A DNA stretch of 34,493 nt from JAQWBS01 sp047975765 (GTDB lineage Bacteria; Pseudomonadota; Alphaproteobacteria; RF32; CAG-239): positions 1 through 34,493 of the forward strand of contig JBKEEF010000008.1 of assembly GCA_047975765.1 (NCBI GenBank), read 5' to 3'. This document shows, one piece after another, positions 1 through 7,700 of the stretch (its first letter is position 1; every line of letters begins with the position of its first letter). The position numbers and the translations under genes are program-made. A model generated the notes under the pieces. The model saw only the letters and a list, made by a program, of their open reading frames with translations. It was not told the DNA's origin and did not search any database.

Positions 1-127
1 TATTGTCACTATAATCTGCGCCACCTGAAAAATATTCGTCTTGTGTCATCGTGAGTGTGGCAGCATTTACTGTTCCAATCATTGCGATGGAAAAAACGGA
101 AGAAAGTAAAAGACTTCTAAATTTCAT
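1..127 (-). CDS. Secreted protein, N-terminal fragment cut by window edge
   Basis: Only the first 42 codons are present; the gene runs off the left edge. The ATG at 127 is preceded by a GAGGAT-type ribosome binding site. The start of the protein is a clear signal peptide: basic MKFR, a hydrophobic stretch to about residue 20, and a likely cleavage after VNA. The mature start (ATLTMTQDEYFSGG) is polar and unfamiliar, so no function is proposed. A CtrA-like box lies about 90 bases upstream at 217-231. The protein is probably periplasmic or outer-membrane. Confidence 0.75.
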   Translation of the reverse strand, partial: MKFRSLLLSSVFSIAMIGTVNAATLTMTQDEYFSGGADYSDN

Positions 128-216
128 AATATATCCTCATATGTAATCAACATTTATAATTACATATAATCTACATTATATATACTTAAAGGGTAAACCC
201 TTACAATAGTCAAGGA

Positions 217-231
217 TTAACAAACCGTTAA
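217..231. promoter_or_regulatory. CtrA-like box TTAA-N7-TTAA
   Basis: The bases TTAA-CAAACCG-TTAA match the full-length binding pattern of CtrA, the alphaproteobacterial cell-cycle regulator. The site lies between the 3' end of the ABC exporter and the start of the secreted protein at 127, so it could act only on the latter. In DNA this AT-rich the pattern also arises by chance. No ctrA gene is in the window. Confidence 0.35.
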
Positions 232-253
232 AGCCTTATGTTTATTGGAAATT

Positions 254-2011
254 TTATTTTTTGAATTGTGCATTATACAAGGAAACATAAGCACCATTTT
301 TTACTTCAAGAAGTTCTTCATGTGTTCCTTGTTCAACAATTTTTCCATCATTGACGACTAAAATATTGTCCGCATTTTGAACCGTTGACAAACGGTGAGC
401 AATAACGAATACTGTTCTATCTTTCATAAGGTTTTCAATTGCTTTCTGAACAACAGCTTCTGCCTTATTATCAAGAGCAGATGTTGCCTCATCCAAAACA
501 ACAATCGGAGAATTCTTAATGAATGCACGGGCAATCGCAAGTCTTTGTTTCTGACCTCCAGAAAGTTGTGCACCTCTCTCTCCAATTTCACTATCAAGAC
601 CATTTTCCAGTTCACTTACAAAGTCGTCTAAAAATGCCATCTTAAGCGCCCTATTTATCTCTTCATCTGTTGCATCTTGTTTACCAAGCAAAATATTATC
701 TCTAATTGTGCCATCAAATAAGAAATTATCTTGAAAAACAACAGAAATATTTTCACGCAAAGAAACAAGTTTAATTTGTCTAATATCTACACCATCAAAT
801 TCAACAGAACCGCTTTTCACGTCATAAAATCTTGGCAACAAATTGACAATAGTAGACTTTCCACCACCAGAATTTCCGACAAGAGCTGTTGTTGTTCCAG
901 CTTTTGCTTTGAAGTTAACCCCTTTAAGAACAGGACGACCTTCAGCATATTCAAACCACACATCTTTAAATGCAATATTTTTCTTAACACCCGAAATTTC
1001 AACAGCATCTTCAGCATCAAAAATCTTTGGTTCAATGTCTAAAATATCTGTGATTCTTTCAATTGCTAAGAAAGATACTTGAACACTGCTAAAGTTTTTT
1101 CCAATAGATTTAATTGGTCCATAAAGCATGATAAGTGCTGTGATGAAAGAAACAAAATTACCACTAGTGATTTCACCTGTTGTAATCAAATAACTACCAT
1201 ATCCAATTACCCCCCCGATACCGACAGAAACAACGATATGCATCATCGGAGTCATCCAACCTGTTCTTTGAATCATTTTCATATTGAGTTTGAACAAATT
1301 TCTAAGTGTCACATCAAATTTACCATAAACTTTATCTTGCAAATTATACGAAGCAATTGTTTTGTTTCCTGTAAAAGTTTCATTATAGTTCTTAACAATA
1401 GTAGAAGCTTCTAAAACAGACTTAGAGATAACACCTTTGATTCTTCTTCTAACTTGCGCCAAAGGAAGAAGCGCACAAATCAAAACCACAATTGCAATAA
1501 TAGACAACTGCCACGAATTATAAATTAAAACCGCAATTAGAGAAACAGATGAAAAGAAACGAGAAACAAAGAGTCTAAAATTGTCAAGTAACCCAGCACA
1601 AGCAGCATCCGCATCGCCAGAAAATCTTTGCAATACAATCCCTGAATTGTTTTCATCATAGAAAGAGGTTTCCAAACCTAAAAGTTTTTTATAAAGAGCT
1701 CGCTTTAGATCTTGTGTAATTTTAGTACCAACCCAAGAGTTGAAGTATATTGTGGCATAATTCAAAAAACCTTGAATTGTTGTGAATAAAACAATCAAAA
1801 AAGGAAGATAGAGTGTGATTTCTGTTTTCTTTTCAATTAAAACCACATCCATAAAAGGTTTCAAAGACCATGCAATAACAGCATCTAAAGCACCAACAGG
1901 AATGGCAAGTAAGATCGCTAAGAGAGCTCTGAAACTATATGGTTTAATATATGGCCAAACCTTTTTATAATGCTCCCAAAAAGAAAGATTACTATTTTTT
2001 TCTTCAATCAT
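254..2011 (-). CDS. ABC exporter, MsbA-like (fused membrane and ATPase domains)
   Basis: A 585-residue half-transporter with the type I exporter layout: a six-helix transmembrane domain in roughly residues 20-310, then a nucleotide-binding domain. Walker A (LVGNSGGGKST), the signature LSGGQKQRLAIARA, Walker B (VVLDEATSALD) and the switch histidine in IAHRLSTV are all intact. Such proteins dimerise in the inner membrane and drive export of lipids, lipid A, peptides or drugs. The MsbA-like assignment rests on architecture and length; the substrate cannot be read from sequence. An AGGA-rich ribosome binding site precedes the ATG. The gene follows the DUF1294 gene with a gap of about 60 bases and may be co-transcribed with it. 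A second exporter of the same type lies at 9907-11667. Confidence 0.9.
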   Translation of the reverse strand: MIEEKNSNLSFWEHYKKVWPYIKPYSFRALLAILLAIPVGALDAVIAWSLKPFMDVVLIEKKTEITLYLPFLIVLFTTIQGFLNYATIYFNSWVGTKITQDLKRALYKKLLGLETSFYDENNSGIVLQRFSGDADAACAGLLDNFRLFVSRFFSSVSLIAVLIYNSWQLSIIAIVVLICALLPLAQVRRRIKGVISKSVLEASTIVKNYNETFTGNKTIASYNLQDKVYGKFDVTLRNLFKLNMKMIQRTGWMTPMMHIVVSVGIGGVIGYGSYLITTGEITSGNFVSFITALIMLYGPIKSIGKNFSSVQVSFLAIERITDILDIEPKIFDAEDAVEISGVKKNIAFKDVWFEYAEGRPVLKGVNFKAKAGTTTALVGNSGGGKSTIVNLLPRFYDVKSGSVEFDGVDIRQIKLVSLRENISVVFQDNFLFDGTIRDNILLGKQDATDEEINRALKMAFLDDFVSELENGLDSEIGERGAQLSGGQKQRLAIARAFIKNSPIVVLDEATSALDNKAEAVVQKAIENLMKDRTVFVIAHRLSTVQNADNILVVNDGKIVEQGTHEELLEVKNGAYVSLYNAQFKK

Positions 2012-2074
2012 ACCTAATTCCTATAAATTTTATTCTTCCTCATCATAAGGAGAAATATTATTTTTTCAAGAAGA

Positions 2075-2512
2075 TTATATCATGCCTAAAAATCTTAGGA
2101 TGACAAAAACAATGACAAATTCCATAAACACAATAAACCAAAAAGCGGATTGATACTCTATTTTTTTAGTTTTGTGCTTGAAAAACTTTTGCCCAACTAA
2201 AGCGCCCAAAACACCTCCTAAAAATTCAAGCGTGTGCAAATTACGCTCAGAAACTCTCCAAGTGCCTCTTTGTGCTGCCCTCTTATCGACACCATAGGCA
2301 ATGAACGTAATGATATTAATTGAAACAAGGTGATAAACTAAAAGCAAGAGAAGTGTTTTAGGAGCAAAAGGTGTTACAGTAAAATGATTTGCTTCGACAT
2401 AATATGAAAACAGGATAACAACTGCAAAATGCAACATAAAAAAGTTATTTTTCTGGAGAGGTCTAAACAATGAAATTAAAATAGCAAAAATAATCGTAGA
2501 AGTGATGACCAT
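2075..2512 (-). CDS. DUF1294 family membrane protein
   Basis: A 145-residue protein with three or four hydrophobic segments (about residues 3-15, 24-40, 50-72 and 120-142). Its centre carries the hallmark of DUF1294: AYGVDKRAAQRGTWRVSE, followed by LGGVLGALVGQKFFKHKTKK. The family is widespread and its function is unknown; some members are fused to cold-shock domains, but this one has only the membrane part. It is the first gene of a likely two-gene minus-strand unit with the ABC exporter, and its start lies about 150 bases from the divergent lipoprotein gene at 2661, so the gap must hold promoters for both directions. Confidence 0.85.
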   Translation of the reverse strand: MVITSTIIFAILISLFRPLQKNNFFMLHFAVVILFSYYVEANHFTVTPFAPKTLLLLLVYHLVSINIITFIAYGVDKRAAQRGTWRVSERNLHTLEFLGGVLGALVGQKFFKHKTKKIEYQSAFWFIVFMEFVIVFVILRFLGMI

Positions 2513-2660
2513 TACAAAATTTCTCCAAAAAGATAAAAAACATTTGATGAATAATATAATCTATATTAAAAATAAATAAATCAAAAAGATTAGTAAGAAA
2601 TTAATAAAAATAGTTTATATTGTCTCACAGGGTTTATATTAAAATTCAAGGATTTTCAAA

Positions 2661-3206
2661 ATGAAAAAAAGCATTATGTTTTTTGTTTCTATTTTAGCAC
2701 TAGGTGGTTGCTCTTTATCTAGTTCAAACAACTCTGTAGTTGAAAGCGACTCAACTGCCATGCCCGAAAATACGTATCGCATTGACACCCCTTATGGTCT
2801 TGATGACTTCAAAAACGAAACGATTGCCCCAGAGATTTATTCTATTGTTGCAACAAGAGCAACAAATAAAATGTTAGATAACACCAATAGCATTTATGAT
2901 AAGCAAGGTGAAAAACGTATTTATGTGACAAAAACAAAACTTGAAGATGATTTACCAAATGGTTTTTATCTCTCACAAGAGGTCACAAAAAAGATTATTG
3001 AATCTTCAAGAACTTTCACAGTTGTCAACAATATGAATGATGCAGACTATTATACTGAAACACTTATCAAAAAAATTCAAATTGAAGGCAGAGATGCTCC
3101 AATCGTACAATATAAATTAATGCTCTTTGATAAACAAAATAACAAAATTAATGAATGGTCAGAAACAATCCGTCAAGTTGAAAATGACGATAGAAGCTGG
3201 TGGTAA
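2661..3206 (+). CDS. Lipoprotein with CsgG/LpoB-like module
   Basis: A 181-residue precursor with a lipoprotein signal: basic start, hydrophobic core and LGGC with the lipidated Cys at residue 17. AAGGA precedes the ATG by a normal distance. After a short polar linker comes one folded domain (about 45-175). Strand-helix-strand spacing (RIYVTKTKLED, then a helix with LSQEVTKKIIESSRTFTVV, then NDADYYTETLIKKI and QYKLMLFD) resembles the CsgG/LpoB class of periplasmic lipoproteins. That is a fold-level inference, not a family match. The next gene overlaps by one base (TAATG) and its C-terminal domain shows the same order of elements, so the two probably work together at the outer membrane. Confidence 0.75.
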   Translation: MKKSIMFFVSILALGGCSLSSSNNSVVESDSTAMPENTYRIDTPYGLDDFKNETIAPEIYSIVATRATNKMLDNTNSIYDKQGEKRIYVTKTKLEDDLPNGFYLSQEVTKKIIESSRTFTVVNNMNDADYYTETLIKKIQIEGRDAPIVQYKLMLFDKQNNKINEWSETIRQVENDDRSWW

Positions 3207-4597
3207 TGAAGAAAACACTTTCTCTATTAGGAATATTCGCTCAGATAAATATGGCAAATGCAGCAACTAGCACAGAAAGCATTTCCATATTTTCGGATAT
3301 CTGCGAAAAAATTAATCAAGAAGAGCCTGTTTCAAAAGCAAGACTTAAGGCAATTGATAAAGCTGTATTTAATGCTATCTCCATTCTCCCTGTCCTTGAT
3401 ATTGCCAAGAAAAATTTGCCAGAGTATGATTTTAATATTCTCGTTTATAACCTCGTTGACAACTATGTTGAAAATTTAAACACCAAAACAATCAGTCAAG
3501 ATGATACTAAAATTTGTGTCAACATTAGCGGATACATCAAGGGCTCAAATATCATAAGTGCTGTCATAGATGCTAAAAATAAAAAAGACTCAAGAGCATC
3601 AAGCACTGAAAAAGATGGCATCAATTATGACGAATTCAACGAAACAATTACAGATGCAAAAACAGCTGAACAAGAAAAAATAAAATCTATAGAAGAAATG
3701 GTGGAAGAAGATACAGAATTTAATCCAGACATTTCTCCTCTTCCACAAACTGAATTTGATAGTGACTATACTGTAGCTAAACCTTACGAAAACAAAATTA
3801 TTAAGATTGAAGATGAAAAAGGAAATAAAATCAATGAATCTCCTTTTCAAAATAAATCATCCATAACAAACCCAATTGAAGAAAAATCTTGGGAAGATAA
3901 TGCAACAGAAGTAAAACTTTCAACACAAAATGCATCTGGAAATAATTCAATTTCTGAATATTTACCTCACAGCAACAACGAAACACCTGAGGTGATTATT
4001 CAAGATGGAGATACCATTGTCATTGTTAGCAATGAAGATGAAAAAACAGAGGTTAAGTCTGAACCAGAGAAAATAGAAATAAAAACAGCCAAAACAGAAA
4101 CTTCAAAAAACGAAGATGTCATAACAAATTCTAAAGGAACTGTTTATATTGCTGATACAAGTTTTTACGATAACAGCACATCTAAAAAATTCTCAGAAAA
4201 TTTGAAGAAAATATTCTCAAGCAATGAATATTTTAATCTAGTTGATAATAAAGATGATGCTGATTATGTTGTTTCACCAAAAGTTTTGCGTTCCAAGGTT
4301 GACTTTGTTAACGCAGAAACAAACAGAATGCAAATGGTAATTATGATTGAATGTCTTGATAGATTTGACAACACAACCTCAACCAAACATCAAAACCGTT
4401 TTGTCCTTTTCTCAGTTAATGACAATGAACAAGAAGTGGCTAAAAACCTCATCAACAACCTTCTAGATGCGGCAGGCGAACAAACAATTTCTAAAATTGA
4501 ACAAACAGAAAGAAAGCGCAAGAATATCAAGACACTGCCTAAAATTATAACACCTACAAACTCTGTTCAAGAGATGGGCGGTCTTTTATATCCTTAA
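3206..4597 (+). CDS. Secreted protein: LPP20/FlgT-like N-domain, acidic linker, CsgG/LpoB-like C-domain
   Basis: I place the start at the ATG at 3206, which overlaps the previous stop codon (TAATG); a GTG at 3200 is the only earlier option. The 463-residue precursor begins with a signal peptide (MKKTLSLLGIFAQ, cleavage near ANA). Residues 25-115 contain KARLKAIDKAVFNAI followed by strand-rich sequence, reminiscent of the N-domains of FlgT and LPP20-like proteins. Residues 120-310 are a Glu/Lys/Asn-rich, probably disordered linker. Residues 310-440 repeat the pattern seen in the lipoprotein upstream: TVYIADTSFYD, a helix ending in NEYFNLVDNKDDADYVVSPK, then a strand. The last 44 bases overlap the convergent gene on the other strand. 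Function is unknown; a periplasmic partner of the lipoprotein is the likeliest reading. Confidence 0.7.
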   Translation: MKKTLSLLGIFAQINMANAATSTESISIFSDICEKINQEEPVSKARLKAIDKAVFNAISILPVLDIAKKNLPEYDFNILVYNLVDNYVENLNTKTISQDDTKICVNISGYIKGSNIISAVIDAKNKKDSRASSTEKDGINYDEFNETITDAKTAEQEKIKSIEEMVEEDTEFNPDISPLPQTEFDSDYTVAKPYENKIIKIEDEKGNKINESPFQNKSSITNPIEEKSWEDNATEVKLSTQNASGNNSISEYLPHSNNETPEVIIQDGDTIVIVSNEDEKTEVKSEPEKIEIKTAKTETSKNEDVITNSKGTVYIADTSFYDNSTSKKFSENLKKIFSSNEYFNLVDNKDDADYVVSPKVLRSKVDFVNAETNRMQMVIMIECLDRFDNTTSTKHQNRFVLFSVNDNEQEVAKNLINNLLDAAGEQTISKIEQTERKRKNIKTLPKIITPTNSVQEMGGLLYP

Positions 4598-5342
4598 GCA
4601 CAAAACCAAGATTGTGAATTCTTTTCACACCTTTGTCCGTAAAATAATTATCTAAACTATTTTCTAAACCATTAAATGCAGCATCATAATTAGTTGTCTC
4701 TTTCCCAAGATAGATGACAATTTCCAAGTCCGTAAAACCTCTGTCATCATACAAAATATAGTCATAAGCATAAATTTCTTTTTTGAAAAATTCATGTGCA
4801 ATTTTTTGAATATTCTTAAAATGCTCGCCATAATCAACTTCTTCATAAACGACAATGAAATTTCTCAACTTTTCAAACTTAGGTTGACCAGCATAAACCA
4901 AAATTCTTTTGATAAGACTCAGATTTCCAGTCGCAATTGCAAATTTCATCATCACATCATGAAAATCAGCTACAGAATCTTCAATATCAGCAAATTTGGG
5001 TTTTAAAAGCATTGCAGCCATCTCAAAAAGCCCCAAATCAATCAATAAATCTACATAAGCAAGATTAGCATGAAAAGTAAACTCTCCCCCTAAATCCCAA
5101 ATATGTCCCAAAATTGAAACACTTCTCTGACGATTCCCATACAATAAGTTAATCAATGCTAAAACCAACAAACCATTAATATCTTCGCCTCTTTCTTTAA
5201 GCAGTTCGGCTGTTTGTCGCTCAGCTTCTTGAATGAGTAACTTATCTGAAGATTCGACTTTTTCAAGATATTTCAAAATCAAATCAAATTCTTGAAATTT
5301 TTGAGAAAAAATCAAATTCTTATTAAAATATTGGTTTTCCAT
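4554..5342 (-). CDS. Hypothetical helical repeat-like protein
   Basis: A 262-residue soluble protein without signal peptide or membrane segment. Residues 20-150 are a series of amphipathic helices with TPR-like spacing (for example GLLVLALINLLYGNRQRSV and AYVDLLIDLGLFEMAAMLL), but I cannot assign a TPR family with confidence. The C-terminal half is mixed alpha/beta (IYAYDYILYDDRGFTDLEIVIYLG). It follows dtd on the same strand after 14 bases and is probably co-transcribed. Its final 14 codons overlap the 3' end of the plus-strand gene ending at 4597. No function proposed. Confidence 0.75.
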   Translation of the reverse strand: MENQYFNKNLIFSQKFQEFDLILKYLEKVESSDKLLIQEAERQTAELLKERGEDINGLLVLALINLLYGNRQRSVSILGHIWDLGGEFTFHANLAYVDLLIDLGLFEMAAMLLKPKFADIEDSVADFHDVMMKFAIATGNLSLIKRILVYAGQPKFEKLRNFIVVYEEVDYGEHFKNIQKIAHEFFKKEIYAYDYILYDDRGFTDLEIVIYLGKETTNYDAAFNGLENSLDNYFTDKGVKRIHNLGFVLKDIKDRPSLEQSL

Positions 5343-5356
5343 TTTGTTTTTTACCT

Positions 5357-5794
5357 CTATTTCTCTAACATAAATGTCACTGGACCATCATTAGTGAGTT
5401 CAACTTGCATTTCTGCCTGAAACACACCTGTTTCAACATTAAAGCCTTTATTTTTCAATAAATCAACAAAATACTCATAGAGCTTCTTAGCATCTTCTGG
5501 TTTTGCAGCTTTGTCAAATCCTGGACGGTTTCCCCTTGATGTATCGCCTACCAAAGTAAATTGAGAAACAACTAGAAATTCTCCTCCAATATCTTTTATT
5601 GAAAGATTCATCTTACCATTCTCATCCTCAAAAATTCGTAAATTTTCAACCTTATTTGACAGATAGATTGCTTGGTTTTCACCATCTTCTTTCTCAACTC
5701 CAACAAACAACAAAAGCCCCTTATTGATTTTTCCCACAAGACTATTATCTACATTAACAGACGCTTGCTTGACTCTTTGTAATAAGACTTTCAT
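5357..5794 (-). CDS. dtd: D-aminoacyl-tRNA deacylase
   Basis: A 145-residue protein of the usual length for DTD, which hydrolyses D-amino acids (and glycine) from mischarged tRNA in the cytoplasm. The two signature motifs are intact: SQFTL at residues 77-81, and the Gly-Pro motif within NDGPVT at 135-140, which forms the cross-subunit chiral filter. The N-terminal MKVLLQRVKQASV is also typical. It is the first gene of a minus-strand pair with the gene at 4554, and is divergent from the CorA-like gene with 37 bases between starts. Confidence 0.96.
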   Translation of the reverse strand: MKVLLQRVKQASVNVDNSLVGKINKGLLLFVGVEKEDGENQAIYLSNKVENLRIFEDENGKMNLSIKDIGGEFLVVSQFTLVGDTSRGNRPGFDKAAKPEDAKKLYEYFVDLLKNKGFNVETGVFQAEMQVELTNDGPVTFMLEK

Positions 5795-5831
5795 AATAAC
5801 CTTTTCCTCATAAATTTATGGAGCTAAAATA

Positions 5832-6800
5832 ATGACTTCAGAAAAACATAATATCAATTCTTTTGCAATAGTTCTAGATGAAAAAGGTGGAATTTTGGAA
5901 AACATCCCCTTTGATAAGATTGATAAATCAACTAAAAAATTATGGATCAACTTAGCCTCTCTTCAAACAGAAGAAAAAATTTCCCTTCTTCGACGTTTTG
6001 AATTTGTTGATGACATCATTAAAAAATCTTATAACTCTATCATTGATCGAAATAAACTCATTATCAATGAACAGGAAAATTGTTTTTATATCAATCTATA
6101 TGGCACATCAGCACCAAAAAGCATCATTAACCTCAAAATTTTAGTCACGCCTGATATGATTATCACAATTGGAAACTTCCCATTTAAGTATCTTCAAAGC
6201 ACCTATAATGATTTAACTGATGGATACGGTCCAAAGTCTCCTCTGGATATCTTTTTGCTTCTTACACAAAATCTTTTTGAAAATATATACTATAAAACAT
6301 ATGAAATTAGTGAAGAAATTGATGCTTTAGAAACAAAAACAATCCAAGTTAAAAACAGCAAAGAGTTCGATAACAAAATCTTTCGTCTTCGACGTGAACT
6401 CATCAGCATTCATCGATATATTATTCCTCAAAAAGAAGTTTTCCAAAACATCAAAGATGAAGTTTCTTTTCTCAGTGAAACAAAACAAAAAAATAAACTC
6501 AAAGAAATTTCTGAAACAATCAATAACATCATTGATAATTCTGAATATGCAAGAAAACATATCATCGCAATTAAAGATGAACTTGAAAACAACTTGAGCA
6601 TTAACATCAATAATAATATGTATATCATCACACTTCTTGTTGCAATTTTCACGCCTATTTCTCTTGTAGTTGACCTCATAGGAATAGATTTAAGCGTTCT
6701 CTTCAAAGAAACTGACTATGCTTTTGCACTTGTATGCGGTGTTATCAGTTTGATTTCATTGATTATGTTTATGATTATTAGAAAATTTAGAATAAATTAG
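5832..6800 (+). CDS. CorA/ZntB-family transporter lacking the GMN motif
   Basis: A 322-residue protein with the CorA layout: an alpha/beta cytoplasmic N-domain (about 1-135), a long helical stalk (about 140-260, with EISEEIDALE and RLRRELISIHRYIIPQ), and two C-terminal membrane helices at about 263-283 and 294-316. CorA and ZntB family proteins form pentamers that move Mg2+ or other divalent ions across the inner membrane. The loop after the first membrane helix reads LIGIDLSVLF, so the usual GMN is GID at residues 284-286. ZntB-type relatives also vary here. The ion is therefore uncertain. The gene looks monocistronic and divergent from dtd. Confidence 0.8.
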   Translation: MTSEKHNINSFAIVLDEKGGILENIPFDKIDKSTKKLWINLASLQTEEKISLLRRFEFVDDIIKKSYNSIIDRNKLIINEQENCFYINLYGTSAPKSIINLKILVTPDMIITIGNFPFKYLQSTYNDLTDGYGPKSPLDIFLLLTQNLFENIYYKTYEISEEIDALETKTIQVKNSKEFDNKIFRLRRELISIHRYIIPQKEVFQNIKDEVSFLSETKQKNKLKEISETINNIIDNSEYARKHIIAIKDELENNLSININNNMYIITLLVAIFTPISLVVDLIGIDLSVLFKETDYAFALVCGVISLISLIMFMIIRKFRIN

Positions 6801-6870
6801 ACAAAAAATATAGACAAATAATTTGAGATGTGCTACCTATTAAGAATAAATATCAATGGGGAGCACATCT

Positions 6871-7662
6871 ATGTCTGATGAAAGAAAAAAGAATTTTCAA
6901 GAGAAGAAAAACGCACTTCTTGCTAAAAGAGAAAATAATTCTAAAAACAGAATCAAACTTGAAAAGCTTCTAGCTTCCTTTGGTGCTGTCACAGTTCTTG
7001 CCTCTGGAATGACAGCTGAAGCTCAAGAAAACAAAAGCAACACCTCTGCAAAACAAGATAATAAAAAAACAACAATGATTGAGCGTGCTTCAAGCGATAG
7101 TCTCTTTGATAAAAAAATTGACAAAATGACTGCTGATTTTGATGAAGTAATGAAGGGTATGGATAAAGAATTTCAAGAAAAAACAAAAAGTATGGAAAAA
7201 GAATTCAACGAAAAGACGCAAGGCTCAAGAACTTCTCAATCTATGACAATGCGTGGTGGACTTATTGTAGAAATTCAAGATGAAAATGGCAAGCCTGTTG
7301 AATTCAAAAAAGACATTGAAAACGACTCTATGACAAGAAATATTCTTGACCAAGTCATCAAAGGAAAAATGGATGCTGATAACAGATATTCTCATTCGTT
7401 TGTGATGCAAGACGTAGCAAAAATGGTCTATGATCTAAATAACAACCCAACAGAATTTGACAAGGCAGTAAACCGCCAAATGAAAGGTGTTAAAACAAGA
7501 ACAGAAAAAGATGGAAGCACTTCTTTCATATATACTAACAAGGATAACCAAACTTATAAGCTTGCTAATTTTTCAAAAGAAGTTTCTGAAAAAAACCCTG
7601 CAATTAAAAGAATTCAAACAAATGAAGCAATTAATCAGAAAGCGGCAGGAAAAACCAGATAG
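6871..7662 (+). CDS. Hypothetical protein with long charged N-region and signal-like segment
   Basis: I choose the ATG at 6871 over that at 6856: GGGGAG at 6858-6863 sits seven bases before 6871, and nothing suitable precedes 6856. The 263-residue product starts with about 28 highly charged residues (KKNFQEKKNALLAKREN), then a hydrophobic stretch KLLASFGAVTVLASGMTAEA at about 32-51 ending in an AXA-like cleavage site. This looks like a signal peptide with an extended n-region. Residues 85-120 are a Lys/Glu/Met coiled coil (DKEFQEKTKSMEKEFNEKTQ). The rest is polar and unfamiliar. A strong terminator follows at 7675. Function unknown. Confidence 0.75.
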   Translation: MSDERKKNFQEKKNALLAKRENNSKNRIKLEKLLASFGAVTVLASGMTAEAQENKSNTSAKQDNKKTTMIERASSDSLFDKKIDKMTADFDEVMKGMDKEFQEKTKSMEKEFNEKTQGSRTSQSMTMRGGLIVEIQDENGKPVEFKKDIENDSMTRNILDQVIKGKMDADNRYSHSFVMQDVAKMVYDLNNNPTEFDKAVNRQMKGVKTRTEKDGSTSFIYTNKDNQTYKLANFSKEVSEKNPAIKRIQTNEAINQKAAGKTR

Positions 7663-7674
7663 TCACTTGAACAA

Positions 7675-7700
7675 AGAGCCGAGTTATCGGCTCTTTTTTT
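7675..7700 (+). terminator. Intrinsic terminator
   Basis: AGAGCCGA and TCGGCTCT pair over eight bases around the loop GTTA, followed by six more T residues. It ends the gene at 6871-7662 and abuts the stop codon of the convergent SpmA-SpmB gene. Confidence 0.9.

Noticed and set aside
6856..6870. ATG at 6856 as start of the coiled-coil protein
   Set aside because: No ribosome binding site lies before it, and the GGGGAG that serves the ATG at 6871 overlaps its own codons.
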